Source: an uncultured Bacteroidales bacterium
GTDB lineage: Bacteria > Bacteroidota > Bacteroidia > Bacteroidales > UBA932
DNA length: 64,000 bases
Reading direction: 5' to 3'
Assembly (NCBI GenBank): GCA_944326235.1
Contig: CALVDH010000012.1
Coordinates: forward strand, 1 to 64,000
The position numbers and the translations under genes are program-made. Shown piece by piece: positions 45,873 through 53,964 of the stretch. The first letter of the stretch is position 1; each line of letters opens with the position of its first letter. The notes beneath the pieces were generated by a model. It did not search any database, was not told the DNA's origin, and saw only the letters and a program-made list of their open reading frames with translations.

Positions 45873-46035
45873 ACTCCTTCCTAAGGAGTAGGAGGATTTC
45901 GAGAAAATGCGACTCCTTTGGAACGGGTAGAACTGGGTATTGTGCGTTTTTCGTGTTCTGGATGGTTTTCGTTGCCATTACTCCTTTGGAAGGAGTCGGG
46001 CAAATGCACTGAAAGACTACTCCTTCCGAAGGAGT
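45873..46035. repeat. ACTCCTT..AAGGAGT palindromes
   Basis: Related 17-base palindromes lie at 45873-45889 (centre CCT), 45980-45996 (centre TGG) and 46019-46035 (centre CCG), with a half copy near 45911-45921. Arms ACTCCTT/AAGGAGT are perfect in the three full copies. A further copy with one mismatch is at 5130-5146. Confidence 0.75.
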
Positions 46036-46063
46036 GGAACAGAGGGAGTTCCATCAATATATT

Positions 46064-46418
46064 CCACAACGGCAGCAAAATGCGGGAAACGGTGCCGTTG
46101 TGGAAAGGGTCATGAGAGGCAAAGCTGCCCAGAAGGCCTGTATCAATGGTGCGGCAGAAAGGGACAATCCACAACGGCAGCGAAACGCTGAAAACGGTGC
46201 CGTTGTGGAAGGGGTCATGAGAGGCAAAGCAGCCCAGAAGGCCTGTATCAATGGTGCGGCGGAAAGGGACATTCCGCAACGGCAGCGAAACTCGGAAAAC
46301 GGTGCCGTTGTGGAAAGGGTCATGGGAGGCAATGCTGCCCAGAAGGCCTAAATCAATGGTGCGGCGGAAAGGGACATTCCACAACGGCAGCAAAATGCGG
46401 AAAACGGTGCCGTTGTGG
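46064..46418. repeat. Second 105-bp-period array, related to the one at 7.9 kb
   Basis: Units start at 46064, 46169, 46274 and 46379, an exact period of 105. Cores have arms CCACAACGGCA and TGCCGTTGTGG and the loop begins GCRAAA as in the first array. The 65-base spacers match the first array best after reverse-complementing (shared AAAGGG, TGCC, CTGTA, GGTGC and AAAG blocks in the same order). No gene is seen here; open frames are a by-product of the period. Confidence 0.88.
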
Positions 46419-46748
46419 AGAAAAGGGGCGAAAGGGGCAAGACAGTGACCGGGAAGAGGTGACCGGAAAGAGGTGGCGCTATGTGGCAAAGGAAAGGGAA
46501 CGAAAATGAATCGTTCGCACGAGGGCGGAACGGGATGGGCTGATAGTCAATCTGTTGGAACAAGGGCCTGTGGAAGCGTGCAGTTTTAAAACGGACCTGT
46601 CCACGGGGCATCTCTTCAAATACCTGATGTGTAGTGTCTTACGATATGGGGCTGTGCGGCCTCTTCCGGTTTACAGAGCTTATGCCTACAGAAAGCCTGG
46701 CTTGGTTGGATGGGACCGGGGCAGGTTGTGGGAGGCTGGGGTATTAGG
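46419..46748. other. Intergenic stretch without a recognised gene
   Basis: After the last palindrome a degenerate piece of the 117-bp repeat is visible (46448-46480, GGGAAGAGGTGACC and AAGAGGTGGCGCT). The remaining 270 bases up to the stop of the ApbE fusion show no convincing gene or hairpin. Confidence 0.5.
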
Positions 46749-48959
46749 CTACCGCAGCAGGAACGTAAAAGGCACATGCAGGCGGGCGGCCCAGTCGTGC
46801 TCGAGGTGGGCTGCGCCGGGGAATACTGGGCTTATCCATGTGCCGGTGGAGTCAATGGCGTCCGAAATGGCGTCCGAAATGGCGTCCGAGTCGATGGCGT
46901 CCGAGTCAATGGCGTCCGAACCGATAGCATCCGGACCAGCGGCGTCCGGACCCCCTATGCGGTTATAGCCGGCAGAGGATGTGGGTGCTTCGGAGCAGGA
47001 CGGACCGGGCTGCCATCCGCGGGCGGAGAGGAAGCTGTCCAGGCGGTCCTGGTAGGGAGGGTAGAGGGCGTCGAGGGTGGAGTCGCCGCGGTCGGTGTAG
47101 AGCAGGTGGGATCCGGATGAGGCGGGAAGGTTGTCCGAAAGATAGCGGAGGAATGCCTCGAATACTGTCTGTGAGATGTCTGCAGCCCGGTCATAGTCGG
47201 CGCTGGTGATCATGGGCAGGTGGGTGGACATGCAGGCTGCCCCTCCGAATACGTCGGGATATTCGCAGAGAGCATACAGCGAGATGAGGCCTCCCATGCT
47301 GGAGCCGGCTACGAAGGTATGTTGCCGGTCAGGCAGGGTGGAGTAGTGCGAGTCTATGAAGGGCTTGAGCTCGCTGGTCAGGAAGCGCAGGTATTCGTCA
47401 GCCTCATAGACAGTTCCAGAGGCCAGCATGTAATCCAGTGCGGCAGATGCAGATGCCGGGCCTGGACACGAAACCGAAACCTGATCCGGCTTGGCTGCAT
47501 CACCGGCATCCGTGTAAGTCTGTGAGCGGAGAGCAGCGGTCTGTTTATCCGTGCGGTCTTTCATGCCGTCAGGCGTATCCCCGCTGGAGACATACCATCC
47601 GCCGGTCAGCGAGTCGGGTACAGCTCCCAGATATCCCAGCACTTTCTCCGGAAAGTATTCCCCGAAGCGGTTGTTCCCGTGTGCGACGCCGACTACTATG
47701 GCCGGAGGTACCTTCCCTTCTGCGATAAGCCGGCCAAGTACCTCGTCCACTTCCCATTCCTGACCGTTCCATGTCCAGGTGTCGTCGAAGAGCATCTGCC
47801 CGTCATGCATGTAAACTACCGGATATTTCTTCCGCGGGGAGTATCCGTCGGGCAGCCATACAAACACCTGGCGGGGACTCATGTATGCGGATTCGAACTG
47901 TGGATATTCCTCTACGCGCCCGTATGCCGTGTTTATTTCCGAGCCGTCCTTCAGCAGGTCGATGACTCCGCCGTCATGGATAAGGTAGCCGCGCAGGTCA
48001 CCGCGGGAACCGATGAAGCGGGCTGCCGCATCCTTCCCCACAACCATGCAGTATGTGGCGTAGGCATCGGACAGGGCGCCGGAGCGGGCTGTGTCAATGG
48101 ATATGACGGTGGCGCTCAGCAGGTCGTGCTGGACGGGATATCCGGTCACGGGGTTGATGGAGTGGGAGTATTTCTTTCCGTCCACGATGAAGAACTTGCG
48201 GTAGTTGCCGGAGGTAGTGATGCCGCAGTCCGTCAGGTCCAGGGACTTCTGGACATTCTCTCCTGCCGTCTGAGAGCCGTCGACGGGTGCGTCAATACCG
48301 ATTCTCCAGGGTTTGCCGGATGCGTTCAGTCCCTTGCAGACTATCTCCATGCCTACCTCCACCAGATAGTTGTCCGCACCCAGGCTGTCCAGCAGGTCCG
48401 CCACCGCATCGCAGGTATATCCCTGGGCTATGGCATTGAAATTAAGGGTGACCCTTGGGTCTTTCCTGATTATCCGTCCATCTTCCAGTGTCAGCAGGTC
48501 CATGCCCGTGAATTCCAGCAGGGAGTCCACTATGCGGGCAGTGCGGGCGTCATCCCGCAGGCTGTCCAGTCCGGATGGATTCTTGAACCCGAATCCCCAG
48601 AAGTCGAACAGCGGTCCTCCGCTCACGTCGAACAGTCCTCCGGTCTCCTTCCAGAGTTTCATGGACATCTCGAACAATTCGAGAAAGTACCGGTCCGGGA
48701 CTATGTCCTCCCCGCGGTTGAACCTGGAGAGGAGCGAGCCCTTGTTGTATCCTGATATGGAGAAGTCTATGTCCTGCAGACGGCGGGATACCAGTGATAT
48801 TACGGTGTCCTCGTCCACCCCTGCCGCGGGCGCGGAATATATTATATGGAATGTGCCTCCCTGGGCGAAGCCCTCGATGCGGCGGTATTCAGGACCGCCG
48901 GAGCATGAGGCGGTGATGAGCAGCGAGGCAGTGAGTAGAAAAGCAGTGGCGTTTCTCAT
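46749..48959 (-). CDS. ApbE (FAD:protein FMN transferase) fused to an esterase
   Basis: A 736-residue lipoprotein (MRNATAFLLTASLLITASC). Residues about 25-340 are an ApbE domain: GGPLFDFWGFGF, LNFNAIAQGYTCDAVADLL, TTSGNYRKFFIVDGKKYSHSINPVTG and the DAYATYCMVVG metal region. From about 345 an alpha/beta-hydrolase of the esterase D/enterochelin-esterase type follows, with YPVVYMHDGQMLFD, nucleophile GSSMGG and a late histidine in HLEHDW. ApbE normally attaches FMN to secreted flavoproteins. Residues near 670-695 are a SDAID/SDAIS repeat. The joined reading frame is continuous, so the fusion is real in this sequence. Confidence 0.88.
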   Translation of the reverse strand: MRNATAFLLTASLLITASCSGGPEYRRIEGFAQGGTFHIIYSAPAAGVDEDTVISLVSRRLQDIDFSISGYNKGSLLSRFNRGEDIVPDRYFLELFEMSMKLWKETGGLFDVSGGPLFDFWGFGFKNPSGLDSLRDDARTARIVDSLLEFTGMDLLTLEDGRIIRKDPRVTLNFNAIAQGYTCDAVADLLDSLGADNYLVEVGMEIVCKGLNASGKPWRIGIDAPVDGSQTAGENVQKSLDLTDCGITTSGNYRKFFIVDGKKYSHSINPVTGYPVQHDLLSATVISIDTARSGALSDAYATYCMVVGKDAAARFIGSRGDLRGYLIHDGGVIDLLKDGSEINTAYGRVEEYPQFESAYMSPRQVFVWLPDGYSPRKKYPVVYMHDGQMLFDDTWTWNGQEWEVDEVLGRLIAEGKVPPAIVVGVAHGNNRFGEYFPEKVLGYLGAVPDSLTGGWYVSSGDTPDGMKDRTDKQTAALRSQTYTDAGDAAKPDQVSVSCPGPASASAALDYMLASGTVYEADEYLRFLTSELKPFIDSHYSTLPDRQHTFVAGSSMGGLISLYALCEYPDVFGGAACMSTHLPMITSADYDRAADISQTVFEAFLRYLSDNLPASSGSHLLYTDRGDSTLDALYPPYQDRLDSFLSARGWQPGPSCSEAPTSSAGYNRIGGPDAAGPDAIGSDAIDSDAIDSDAISDAISDAIDSTGTWISPVFPGAAHLEHDWAARLHVPFTFLLR
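46854..46948. repeat. 12-15-bp tandem repeats inside the esterase domain
   Basis: ATGGCGTCCGA recurs at least five times with unit sizes 12 to 15, all in frame with the gene, coding for SDAI(D)S units. It is prone to slippage that would change protein length in steps of four or five residues. Confidence 0.8.
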
Positions 48960-49045
48960 GATGGCATGATTTTAGTTAAAAATGATAACAGTTTGCAAAA
49001 CTAAGAAAAATTGATGCATATTTGTAGTCCGAATTGATAAAAGAT

Positions 49046-50101
49046 ATGACTGGAAAGTATTTGAAAATGCTTATGCTTGCCGCAGCCGTCCTCATGGCGG
49101 CAGTGGGGTGTAAAGATGATGAAGATGAGGATGACAGGCTCTATATGTCGGGAACCCTGAGTTTTGATTTCCCTTCCTATGCAGTTGTCGGTCAGGAGGT
49201 GGAGTCGTATGTCTCGGGAATCACCACTCCCTCGGGATCGGACCTGGAATATTTCTGGGTATCCTCTGAAATGGAGATAAGTGACAATGACACAGTGATA
49301 GGGCAGTCCATAAAATTCAACCTGCCGAAGGAGCCCGGCGAGTACAGTATAACAGTCTATGCCAGGTCAATATCCGGAGAGTATTACTCCAGCAGCAGCA
49401 CTGCAAGTGTTCAGGTAATAAGCACTGATGCCGACGGTGTCAGTGGATGGGCGCCCGGTATCGGCCGCTATACGGATGCAAGGGACGGCGAGATATATCA
49501 TTACCGCAGGTACGGCAGCCTGGACTGGTTTACCCAGAATCTCCGCTACAGCGGAGCCGATGCCGATACCCTTCTCGGCCGGCCGTATGATGATTCGGAG
49601 GGTATTGACGAGATATTCGGCCGGCTGTATTCCTGGAACGACGCGACAGGAGGAGTCTCCGGCAGCGGTCTGGGAGGCGGCCCTCAGGGAGCATGCCCGG
49701 AAGGATGGTCGGTGCCGACGGTTGAGGACTGGGAGGACTTTGCACTGGCTGCAGGCGGGTCGGCCGTGGATTTTCTGGATCACTGGGACGGACTGGGCGA
49801 GAAAGTCTCTGCCCCGATCACTCTCAACGGCTCGGCCATGTGGCCCTATTCTCCGGATAACCTTCATGTCAATACAAACGGCTGGAACGGTTTCCCTACC
49901 GGCAACTCCAGGGACCATTACGGGGAGTATGAGAATATAGCGGTCTACGGTATGTGGTGGGCTTCGACGGAGAATGCGGACGGAATGGTGCCCTACCGTT
50001 TTATCTTCTACAACACAGACACTTTCGATGTGTACTACACGGATAAGGAGAGTTACGGTGTGTCAGTGAGGTGTGTGAGACTCTCCGCTCAGGGACAATA
50101 G
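49046..50101 (+). CDS. FISUMP-domain lipoprotein
   Basis: A 351-residue lipoprotein with signal MTGKYLKMLMLAAAVLMAAVGC. Residues about 30-130 resemble a PKD/Ig-like domain. The C-terminal part carries the FISUMP (Fibrobacter major paralogous) pattern: YGSLDWFTQNLRY, GRLYSWNDA, ACPEGWSVPTVEDWEDF, MWWASTENADG and VSVRCVRL. It is a cell-surface or periplasmic protein of unknown role. A TTG at 49034 is an alternative start. It is followed by lemA after 19 bases, so may share its operon. Confidence 0.88.
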   Translation: MTGKYLKMLMLAAAVLMAAVGCKDDEDEDDRLYMSGTLSFDFPSYAVVGQEVESYVSGITTPSGSDLEYFWVSSEMEISDNDTVIGQSIKFNLPKEPGEYSITVYARSISGEYYSSSSTASVQVISTDADGVSGWAPGIGRYTDARDGEIYHYRRYGSLDWFTQNLRYSGADADTLLGRPYDDSEGIDEIFGRLYSWNDATGGVSGSGLGGGPQGACPEGWSVPTVEDWEDFALAAGGSAVDFLDHWDGLGEKVSAPITLNGSAMWPYSPDNLHVNTNGWNGFPTGNSRDHYGEYENIAVYGMWWASTENADGMVPYRFIFYNTDTFDVYYTDKESYGVSVRCVRLSAQGQ

Positions 50102-50120
50102 TAGAAAAGAAATAAATTTT

Positions 50121-50720
50121 ATGAAAATGAAACGCAGTTATGTAACGCTCATCGTCATCGTGGCGGTGGTGCTGGTCCTGTTCTTCTGGATCAAAGGAAT
50201 GTATAACTCCATGGTGCGCACGGACGAGACCGTCTCTCAGGCCTGGGCCCAGGTGGAGAATGTCTATCAGCGCAGAGCCGATCTGGTTCCCAATCTCGTG
50301 GCTACGGTCAAGGGTTACGCCGAGCATGAGTCGTCGACTCTCGAGGCAGTGGTGGAAGCCAGGGCCAAGGCTACTCAGGCTACCGTCGACCCCTCCACTC
50401 TCTCCGAGGAGGAGCTCGCCCGCTTCATGAGTGCCCAGAATGAGCTCGGAACCGCCATCGGACGTCTGCTCGTCTCAGTCGAGCGCTACCCCGACCTGAA
50501 GGCCAACCAGAACTTCCTGGAACTCCAGGCCCAGCTTGAGGGTACCGAGAACCGGATCACCGTCGAGCGTCAGAAATTCAACGAGGCGGCCCGCAACTAC
50601 AACGTGACCATCCGCCGCTTCCCCAACAACATCTTCGCCGGCATGTTCGGCTTCGAGAAGAAGGGTTACTTCGAGGCTTCCGAGGGAGCCGAGCAGGCAC
50701 CCGTAGTCAGCTTCGAGTGA
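50121..50720 (+). CDS. lemA: LemA family protein
   Basis: A 199-residue protein with one N-terminal helix (TLIVIVAVVLVLFFWIKGMYNSM) and a helical bundle. VSQAWAQVENVYQRRADLVPNLVATVKGYAEHE and NRITVERQKFNEAARNYNVTIRRFPNNIFA are strong LemA signatures. The family is membrane-anchored and of unknown biochemical role, often beside TPM-domain genes as here. The stop overlaps the start of the next gene by four bases (ATGA). Confidence 0.96.
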   Translation: MKMKRSYVTLIVIVAVVLVLFFWIKGMYNSMVRTDETVSQAWAQVENVYQRRADLVPNLVATVKGYAEHESSTLEAVVEARAKATQATVDPSTLSEEELARFMSAQNELGTAIGRLLVSVERYPDLKANQNFLELQAQLEGTENRITVERQKFNEAARNYNVTIRRFPNNIFAGMFGFEKKGYFEASEGAEQAPVVSFE

Positions 50721-51163
50721 TGACTGCCGGGGATCTGCTCAGGAAGGAGAGCAAGGAGGCCCTGGTAAGGGCCATTCAGACAGCGGAGAAGAATACCTCC
50801 GGCGAGATACGCGTGCACCTGGAGCAGGTGTGCAAGGGCGACCCCTGCCTGCGGGCGGCCTACGTATTCTCAAAGCTGGGGATGTTCCGGACCAAGGACC
50901 GCAACGGAGTGCTCATCTACCTTGCCCTCAAGTCCCACAAGTTCGCCATCATCGGGGACTCGGGGATCAATGAGAAGGTCGGCGCCGGTTTCTGGAATGA
51001 GGTCAAGGACGGCATGGCCGCGGATTTCCGCTCAGGGGACTTCACGGGCGGCATGTCCAGGGCGGTGCTGGCGGTGGGAGAGAAGCTTAAGGCCTTCTTC
51101 CCGTATCAGAAAGACGATGTCAATGAACTTCCGGACGATATTTCCTATGAGGACAATCAGTAG
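50717..51163 (+). CDS. TPM-domain protein (YgcG/Psb32-like), soluble form
   Basis: A 148-residue protein containing the TPM fold: ALVRAIQTAEKNTSGEIRVHLEQVC, GVLIYLALKSHKFAIIGDSGINEKVGAGFWNEVKDGM and GDFTGGMSRAVLAVGEKL. It has no signal peptide or C-terminal membrane segment, unlike the next gene, so it probably acts on the cytoplasmic side, near LemA. Translation is coupled to lemA through the ATGA overlap. Confidence 0.9.
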   Translation: MMTAGDLLRKESKEALVRAIQTAEKNTSGEIRVHLEQVCKGDPCLRAAYVFSKLGMFRTKDRNGVLIYLALKSHKFAIIGDSGINEKVGAGFWNEVKDGMAADFRSGDFTGGMSRAVLAVGEKLKAFFPYQKDDVNELPDDISYEDNQ

Positions 51164-51962
51164 AATATTCAGGTCCATCCCGCTCCTCGCCGCAGTCCTG
51201 GTGCTGACGGTGAGCGCTTCTGCGCAGATTCCTCCCAGGCCCTCCGTGCCCAGGGCGGTAAATGACTTCGCCGGGGTGTTCTCCCGCTCAGATGCGGAGT
51301 ATATGAACCGGGTGCTGGTGGATTTCGCCGACTCGACTTCCAACCGTATCGTGGTGGTGACGGTCGATGACCTCGGCGGCATGGAGCCGGCTATGCTGGC
51401 ATACGAAATAGGGGAGCAGTGGGGCGTAGGCTCGGATAAGTTCGACAATGGGGTGGTGGTGCTGGTCAAGCCCAAAACCTCCCGTTCATCCGGTCAGGTC
51501 TACATCGCGGTGGGTTACGGTCTGGAAGGAGCGATTCCGGATGCCATAGCCAAACGTATCGTAGAGAACGAGATGATTCCCCGTTTCAGGGAGAATGACT
51601 ATACAGGTGGTGTGGCGGCGGCCCTGAATGTACTGATGCGGCTCGCGGCCGGAGAGATATCATACAAGGAATATGAGGACTCCATCGGCACTGGCGGCTC
51701 GATAGCGATGATAGTCTTCGGACTGCTGTTCGTCCTGATAATACTCGGGGCACTCTTCGGCAACAACGGCCCTAGAAACATCAGCAGCGGCGGCAGCCGT
51801 ACGTCCTCGGTGGCGGATGCGATATTCTGGTCATCCATGCTGGGGGGCAGCCGCGGCGGCAGCGGTTTCGGCGGAGGCGGCGGAGGAGGTTTCTCCGGCG
51901 GCTTCGGCGGCGGTTTCGGAGGCGGCTCATTCGGTGGAGGCGGAGCCGGCGGAAGTTGGTAG
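51147..51962 (+). CDS. TPM-domain membrane protein with Gly-rich tail
   Basis: A 271-residue exported protein with signal MRTISRIFRSIPLLAAVLVLTVSASA and a TPM domain (VNDFAGVFSRSDAEYMNRVLVDFADSTSN through GGVAAALNVLM). One transmembrane segment (IAMIVFGLLFVLIILGALF) leads to a cytoplasmic-side glycine-rich end GGGGGGFSGGFGGGFGGG. It is the typical second TPM gene of lemA operons. The ATG overlaps the preceding frame by 17 bases, and it is the first start that gives a signal peptide. Confidence 0.9.
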   Translation: MRTISRIFRSIPLLAAVLVLTVSASAQIPPRPSVPRAVNDFAGVFSRSDAEYMNRVLVDFADSTSNRIVVVTVDDLGGMEPAMLAYEIGEQWGVGSDKFDNGVVVLVKPKTSRSSGQVYIAVGYGLEGAIPDAIAKRIVENEMIPRFRENDYTGGVAAALNVLMRLAAGEISYKEYEDSIGTGGSIAMIVFGLLFVLIILGALFGNNGPRNISSGGSRTSSVADAIFWSSMLGGSRGGSGFGGGGGGGFSGGFGGGFGGGSFGGGGAGGSW

Positions 51963-51972
51963 AAAGGCCCCG

Positions 51973-52938
51973 CTAAGCCTCCTCGACTTTGTCGAACGCC
52001 TTGATGATCTTGGTGACGAGCGGATGCCGCACCATGTCCTCTGTCCCGAAATTGATAACGGCAATACCTTTTATATTCCGTACCAGATCGACTCCGCGCA
52101 TAAGCCCGGAGTCTTTTTTGTTGGGCAGGTCTATCTGCGTGGCGTCACCGGTGACGATGAACTTGGCGTTGCAGCCCATGCGGGTGAGGAACATCTTCAA
52201 CTGTCCCAGGGAGGTGTTCTGGGCCTCGTCCAGGATGACGAAGGCGCTGTCCAGGGTCCGGCCCCTCATGTAGGCCAGCGGCGCGATCTGGATGATGCCC
52301 TCCTCCATGAGTATCTGCAGCTTGCGGGGATGGATCATGTCATGCAGGGCATCGTACAGGGGCTGGAGGTAAGGGTCCAGCTTCTCCTTCATGTCGCCGG
52401 GCAGGAATCCCAGTCTCTCGCCGGCCTCCACTGCCGGGCGTGTGAGTATCAGTTTCTTCACCTCCTTGTTTTTCAACGCCCTGACAGCCAGCGCGATGGC
52501 CGTGTACGTCTTACCTGTGCCTGCCGGGCCGAGGGCGAAGATGAGGTCGTTGCGGTAGTACTCGTCGACCAGACGGCGCTGGTTGCGGGTGCGGGCCTTG
52601 ACGATGCGGCCCTCATTGCCGTAGACGATGTTGTAGTATTCCTCATTGTGCGCCGGCTCCCTTTCCTCGAGCTCCGAGGGATAGGTCTGCCAGTCGAGCA
52701 TTCTTTCCAGGTCGCTGTCGCTGACCCCGCCTCCCCTGCGGAGGATGGCCGTGAGGGCCTGTATCCTCTGCGAGAGCAGCTCCACCTGCTCGTCCGGCCC
52801 CTCGAGCCTGATGTCCGTCCCCCGGGCGATGATCCTCACTTCGGGGAAATAGTGTCTCATTCTGTCCAGCTTCCGGTCATTGACCCCGTAGACGTCCACG
52901 GAGTCAAGACCCTCGATTGATATTGTCTTTTCTGTCAT
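51973..52938 (-). CDS. phoH: PhoH family ATPase
   Basis: A 321-residue P-loop protein with Walker A GPAGTGKTYTA, Walker B FVILDEAQNTSLGQLKMFLTRMG and sensor segment VTGDATQIDLP. An N-terminal KH-like segment (about 20-75) is typical of PhoH-like/YbeZ proteins, which are implicated in ribosome maturation and RNA metabolism. It is last in a DUF389-CapA-phoH operon, three bases after the CapA gene. It ends ten bases from the convergent TPM gene. Confidence 0.96.
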   Translation of the reverse strand: MTEKTISIEGLDSVDVYGVNDRKLDRMRHYFPEVRIIARGTDIRLEGPDEQVELLSQRIQALTAILRRGGGVSDSDLERMLDWQTYPSELEEREPAHNEEYYNIVYGNEGRIVKARTRNQRRLVDEYYRNDLIFALGPAGTGKTYTAIALAVRALKNKEVKKLILTRPAVEAGERLGFLPGDMKEKLDPYLQPLYDALHDMIHPRKLQILMEEGIIQIAPLAYMRGRTLDSAFVILDEAQNTSLGQLKMFLTRMGCNAKFIVTGDATQIDLPNKKDSGLMRGVDLVRNIKGIAVINFGTEDMVRHPLVTKIIKAFDKVEEA

Positions 52939-52941
52939 ATT

Positions 52942-53961
52942 CTATTGTTCAAACAATGGTTTCAGTCGGTTGTAAGTCTCTATCATCCTGTCATAGTTCC
53001 AGCTGCCGAGGAATTCCTCCTTCCTGTCCAGAAATTCCTTGACCGGAAGTACGGTATACTGCTCCCCGTAGCCTCCCGGGCGGGAGCACCACAGCGGAAA
53101 TGCCTCTCCTCCGGCCACGTATGCCAGTCCCCAGAATGTGACGGCGATGTCCAGACGGTAGGCCAGGCCGAGCTCGGTGTCGCGGCGGCTCATGTTGGAA
53201 ATGAGATTGCCCAATGAGTAGACCACCGGCAGCTCGGCCCGCTGAACTACATGGGGGTGAGTCCCTATGACGACGTCCGCTCCCCATTCCAGCAGTCTTC
53301 CGGCCCATTCCTCCTGCCTGACGGAGGGCTCGGTGACGTATTCGGGACCCCAGTGCGGCAGGGCTATGATGATGTCGGCTCCGGCTTCCTGTGCCCTGCG
53401 GATGGCCTCCCGGACGGCGCCGCTCTCCATTTTATTGACGATGAAGGGGGGAGGAACGCTGACTCCGTTTGTGCCGTAGGTGAAATTGACGAATGCCACC
53501 CTGGCTCCGCCGATGTCGGTGATGAAGGGATTGGCCGAGGCTTCGGACAGGCTGTCCCTGTAGATGCCGGTGAAGGGAACTCCCAGGGCCTCATAATGGT
53601 CAATGGACGAGGCAAGTCCGCGGCGTCCCCTGTCGCAGATGTGGTTGTTGGCGCACAGGAAGAGGTCCACTCCGGCGTCAGCGGCCTCCTCTGCCAGGGA
53701 CTCGGGGGCTGAGAATGAGGGGTATCCTGTGTAGGGAGGGCCTCCCAGGCAGAATTCCATGTTGGCAACGGTGAAGTCCGCCGCGTCAATCATAGGCTGT
53801 ATGTGGCGGAAATAGGAAGAGTAGTCATAAGAGGCGGACTGGAGGGTGTCGGAGCCGGGTATGAGCGCGGAATGAAGCTGCTGCCTGTGCTGCATGATGT
53901 CCCCCAGGAAGAGGACCGACACGGTGTCGACAACGGCCAGCAGTAAGCTCAGGGACGGCAT
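52942..53961 (-). CDS. CapA family metallophosphatase-like protein
   Basis: A 339-residue protein of the poly-gamma-glutamate/capsule CapA family. The metal-binding pattern VLFLGDIMQHRQQ, ANMEFCLGG, CANNHICDRG, ALPHWGPEY and IGTHPHVVQ is intact. The first 12 residues are hydrophobic and may form an incomplete signal or anchor. Translation is coupled with both neighbours, which leave gaps of three bases. A capsule role is inference from the family only. Confidence 0.92.
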   Translation of the reverse strand: MPSLSLLLAVVDTVSVLFLGDIMQHRQQLHSALIPGSDTLQSASYDYSSYFRHIQPMIDAADFTVANMEFCLGGPPYTGYPSFSAPESLAEEAADAGVDLFLCANNHICDRGRRGLASSIDHYEALGVPFTGIYRDSLSEASANPFITDIGGARVAFVNFTYGTNGVSVPPPFIVNKMESGAVREAIRRAQEAGADIIIALPHWGPEYVTEPSVRQEEWAGRLLEWGADVVIGTHPHVVQRAELPVVYSLGNLISNMSRRDTELGLAYRLDIAVTFWGLAYVAGGEAFPLWCSRPGGYGEQYTVLPVKEFLDRKEEFLGSWNYDRMIETYNRLKPLFEQ

Positions 53962-53964
53962 CGG

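Noticed and set aside
46064..46418. CRISPR array
   Set aside because: Spacers between the palindromic cores are nearly identical to each other and there is no cas gene in the window.
45881..46489. A 202-codon minus-strand frame and smaller plus-strand frames over the second array
   Set aside because: Same repeat effect as at 7.9 kb; the frame extends across unrelated palindromes without a gene-like start.
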